From Gephyromycinifex aptenodytis (GTDB lineage: Bacteria > Actinomycetota > Actinomycetes > Actinomycetales > Dermatophilaceae): a stretch of DNA of 64,000 bases. The DNA is taken from the NCBI RefSeq assembly GCF_012277275.1, contig NZ_CP051155.1, forward strand, positions 1,736,001-1,800,000. The letters run 5' to 3'. The notes under the pieces are model-generated. The model had not been told where the DNA came from. It worked only from the letters and a program-made list of their open reading frames with translations, and made no database searches. Both the position numbers and the translations under genes were made by a program. This document shows positions 63,303 through 64,000 of the stretch, one piece after another (the stretch's first letter is position 1; each line of letters begins with the position of its first letter).

Positions 63303-64000
63303 ATGGCCCCGGACGCAGACCCCACGATCGATCTGTCCGCGCTACAAGACGTCGATCGATCCGACCCCGAGCTGCGGGCCTGGGTCAGCGAGCGGGTGCG
63401 CCGACTGGAAGCAGACGCTCGACGCTCGGCCGACACCCACCTGCTGCATGTGGAGCTGCCGCCGCAGTGGGGCATCGACCTGTACGTCAAAGACGAATCC
63501 ACCCATCCCACCGGCAGTCTCAAACACCGCCTCGCCCGGTCACTGTTCATGTATGCGCTGGTGAACGGCTGGCTACGGCCCGGCAGCCTGGTCGTGGAGT
63601 CCTCCTCCGGCTCGACCGCCGTCAGCGAAGCGCACTTCGCGCGGATGCTCGACCTGCCCTTCGTTGCGGTGATGCCGCGCAGCACCAGCCCCGAGAAGAT
63701 CCGCCTCATCCAAGCCCAAGGCGGGCGCTGCCACTTCGTGGATCGGGCCGACCAGATGTGTGCCGAGTCGGCCCGGCTGGCCGCCGAACACGGTGGCCAC
63801 TTCCTGGACCAGTTCACCTACGCCGAGCGGGCCACGGACTGGCGGGGGAACAACAACATCGCCGAATCGATCCTGGACCAACTCGCCGAAGAACCGCACC
63901 CGATCCCCAGTTGGGTCGTCGTCGGGGCCGGGACCGGCGGCACCAGCGCCACCCTGGGGCGGTACGTGCGCTACCACCGGATGCCTACCCGGTTGTGCGT
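63303..64000 (+). CDS. PLP-dependent cysteine synthase-family protein, Cds1-like (3' end outside window)
   Basis: The first 232 residues of a fold-type II PLP enzyme. The PLP Lys is in [14 protein letters not shown], the phosphate-binding loop is [11 protein letters not shown], and [17 protein letters not shown] is the late glycine loop. The long N-terminal stretch (about 50 residues) and these motif variants match mycobacterial Cds1 (L-cysteine desulfhydrase) rather than CysK. GAGGAGG precedes the ATG. The frame is still open at the window end. It follows the Nir gene on the same strand by 100 nt. Confidence 0.8.
   Translation, partial: MAPDADPTIDLSALQDVDRSDPELRAWVSERVRRLEADARRSADTHLLHVELPPQWGIDLYVKDESTHPTGSLKHRLARSLFMYALVNGWLRPGSLVVESSSGSTAVSEAHFARMLDLPFVAVMPRSTSPEKIRLIQAQGGRCHFVDRADQMCAESARLAAEHGGHFLDQFTYAERATDWRGNNNIAESILDQLAEEPHPIPSWVVVGAGTGGTSATLGRYVRYHRMPTRLC

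Noticed and set aside
1-64000. tRNA, rRNA or CRISPR content
   Set aside because: A scan by eye for T-loop motifs, rRNA-like segments and regularly spaced direct repeats with unique spacers found none.

Overview
The window is about 69% G+C by eye, with dense gene packing, many GTG starts, GTGA/ATGA overlaps and several leaderless starts. The gene content includes a mycothiol-dependent isomerase-type protein, a LigD-type polymerase, a CopD-CtaG fusion and a three-gene branched-chain oxo-acid dehydrogenase. This points to a high-GC actinobacterium, most likely in the Micrococcales (Dermatophilaceae/Intrasporangiaceae-like; the family is an inference). It looks like ordinary chromosome: I see no rRNA, tRNA, CRISPR array, transposase or prophage.

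Layout. 0-9 kb: tail of a FadE5-type acyl-CoA dehydrogenase, a small DUF6458 protein, a stand-alone LigD polymerase domain with an LLM flavin oxidoreductase, and on the minus strand CopD-CtaG, nitrilase and a saccharopine dehydrogenase-like protein. 9-15 kb: bkdA-bkdB-bkdC (E1 alpha, E1 beta, E2), then a hisC/pat-type aminotransferase. 15-21 kb: a CPBP membrane protease, a holin-like membrane protein and two tandem lytic-transglycosylase paralogues, one of which has lost the catalytic glutamate. 21-27 kb: an HTH regulator with a membrane serine hydrolase, and a fused alpha-beta glycyl-tRNA synthetase, an unusual form for this phylum. 27-35 kb: small membrane proteins, a 53-residue acidic protein, a membrane protein/GntR pair with its own operator, peptide deformylase, a NodB deacetylase lipoprotein, thpR, a thioesterase, mobA and a quinone oxidoreductase. 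35-45 kb: a deformylase relic, ilvD, a Na/Pi symporter with a coupled coiled-coil protein, three 42-bp palindromic repeats, ppdK and an SLC13 transporter. 44-50 kb: menE, then bioA-bioF-bioD and an M18 aminopeptidase. 50-60 kb: an AGCS amino acid symporter with a leader hairpin, a WcbI-like protein, a large katE-type catalase, membrane and lipoprotein genes of unknown role. 59-64 kb: a leaderless HTH regulator, a membrane-anchored NirK-type copper nitrite reductase broken by a one-base frameshift, and the start of a Cds1-like PLP enzyme that runs off the end.

Working together: the bkd genes and ilvD serve branched-chain amino acid breakdown and synthesis. bioA/F/D make biotin from pimeloyl-ACP up to dethiobiotin, with bioB absent here. 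CtaG, the Nir gene and its regulator concern copper enzymes and respiration. The two transglycosylase paralogues, the NodB protein and possibly the serine hydrolase act on the cell envelope. The points most worth a second look are the GlyRS fusion, the dead transglycosylase twin, the frameshifted nitrite reductase, the deformylase relic and the palindromic repeat cluster.
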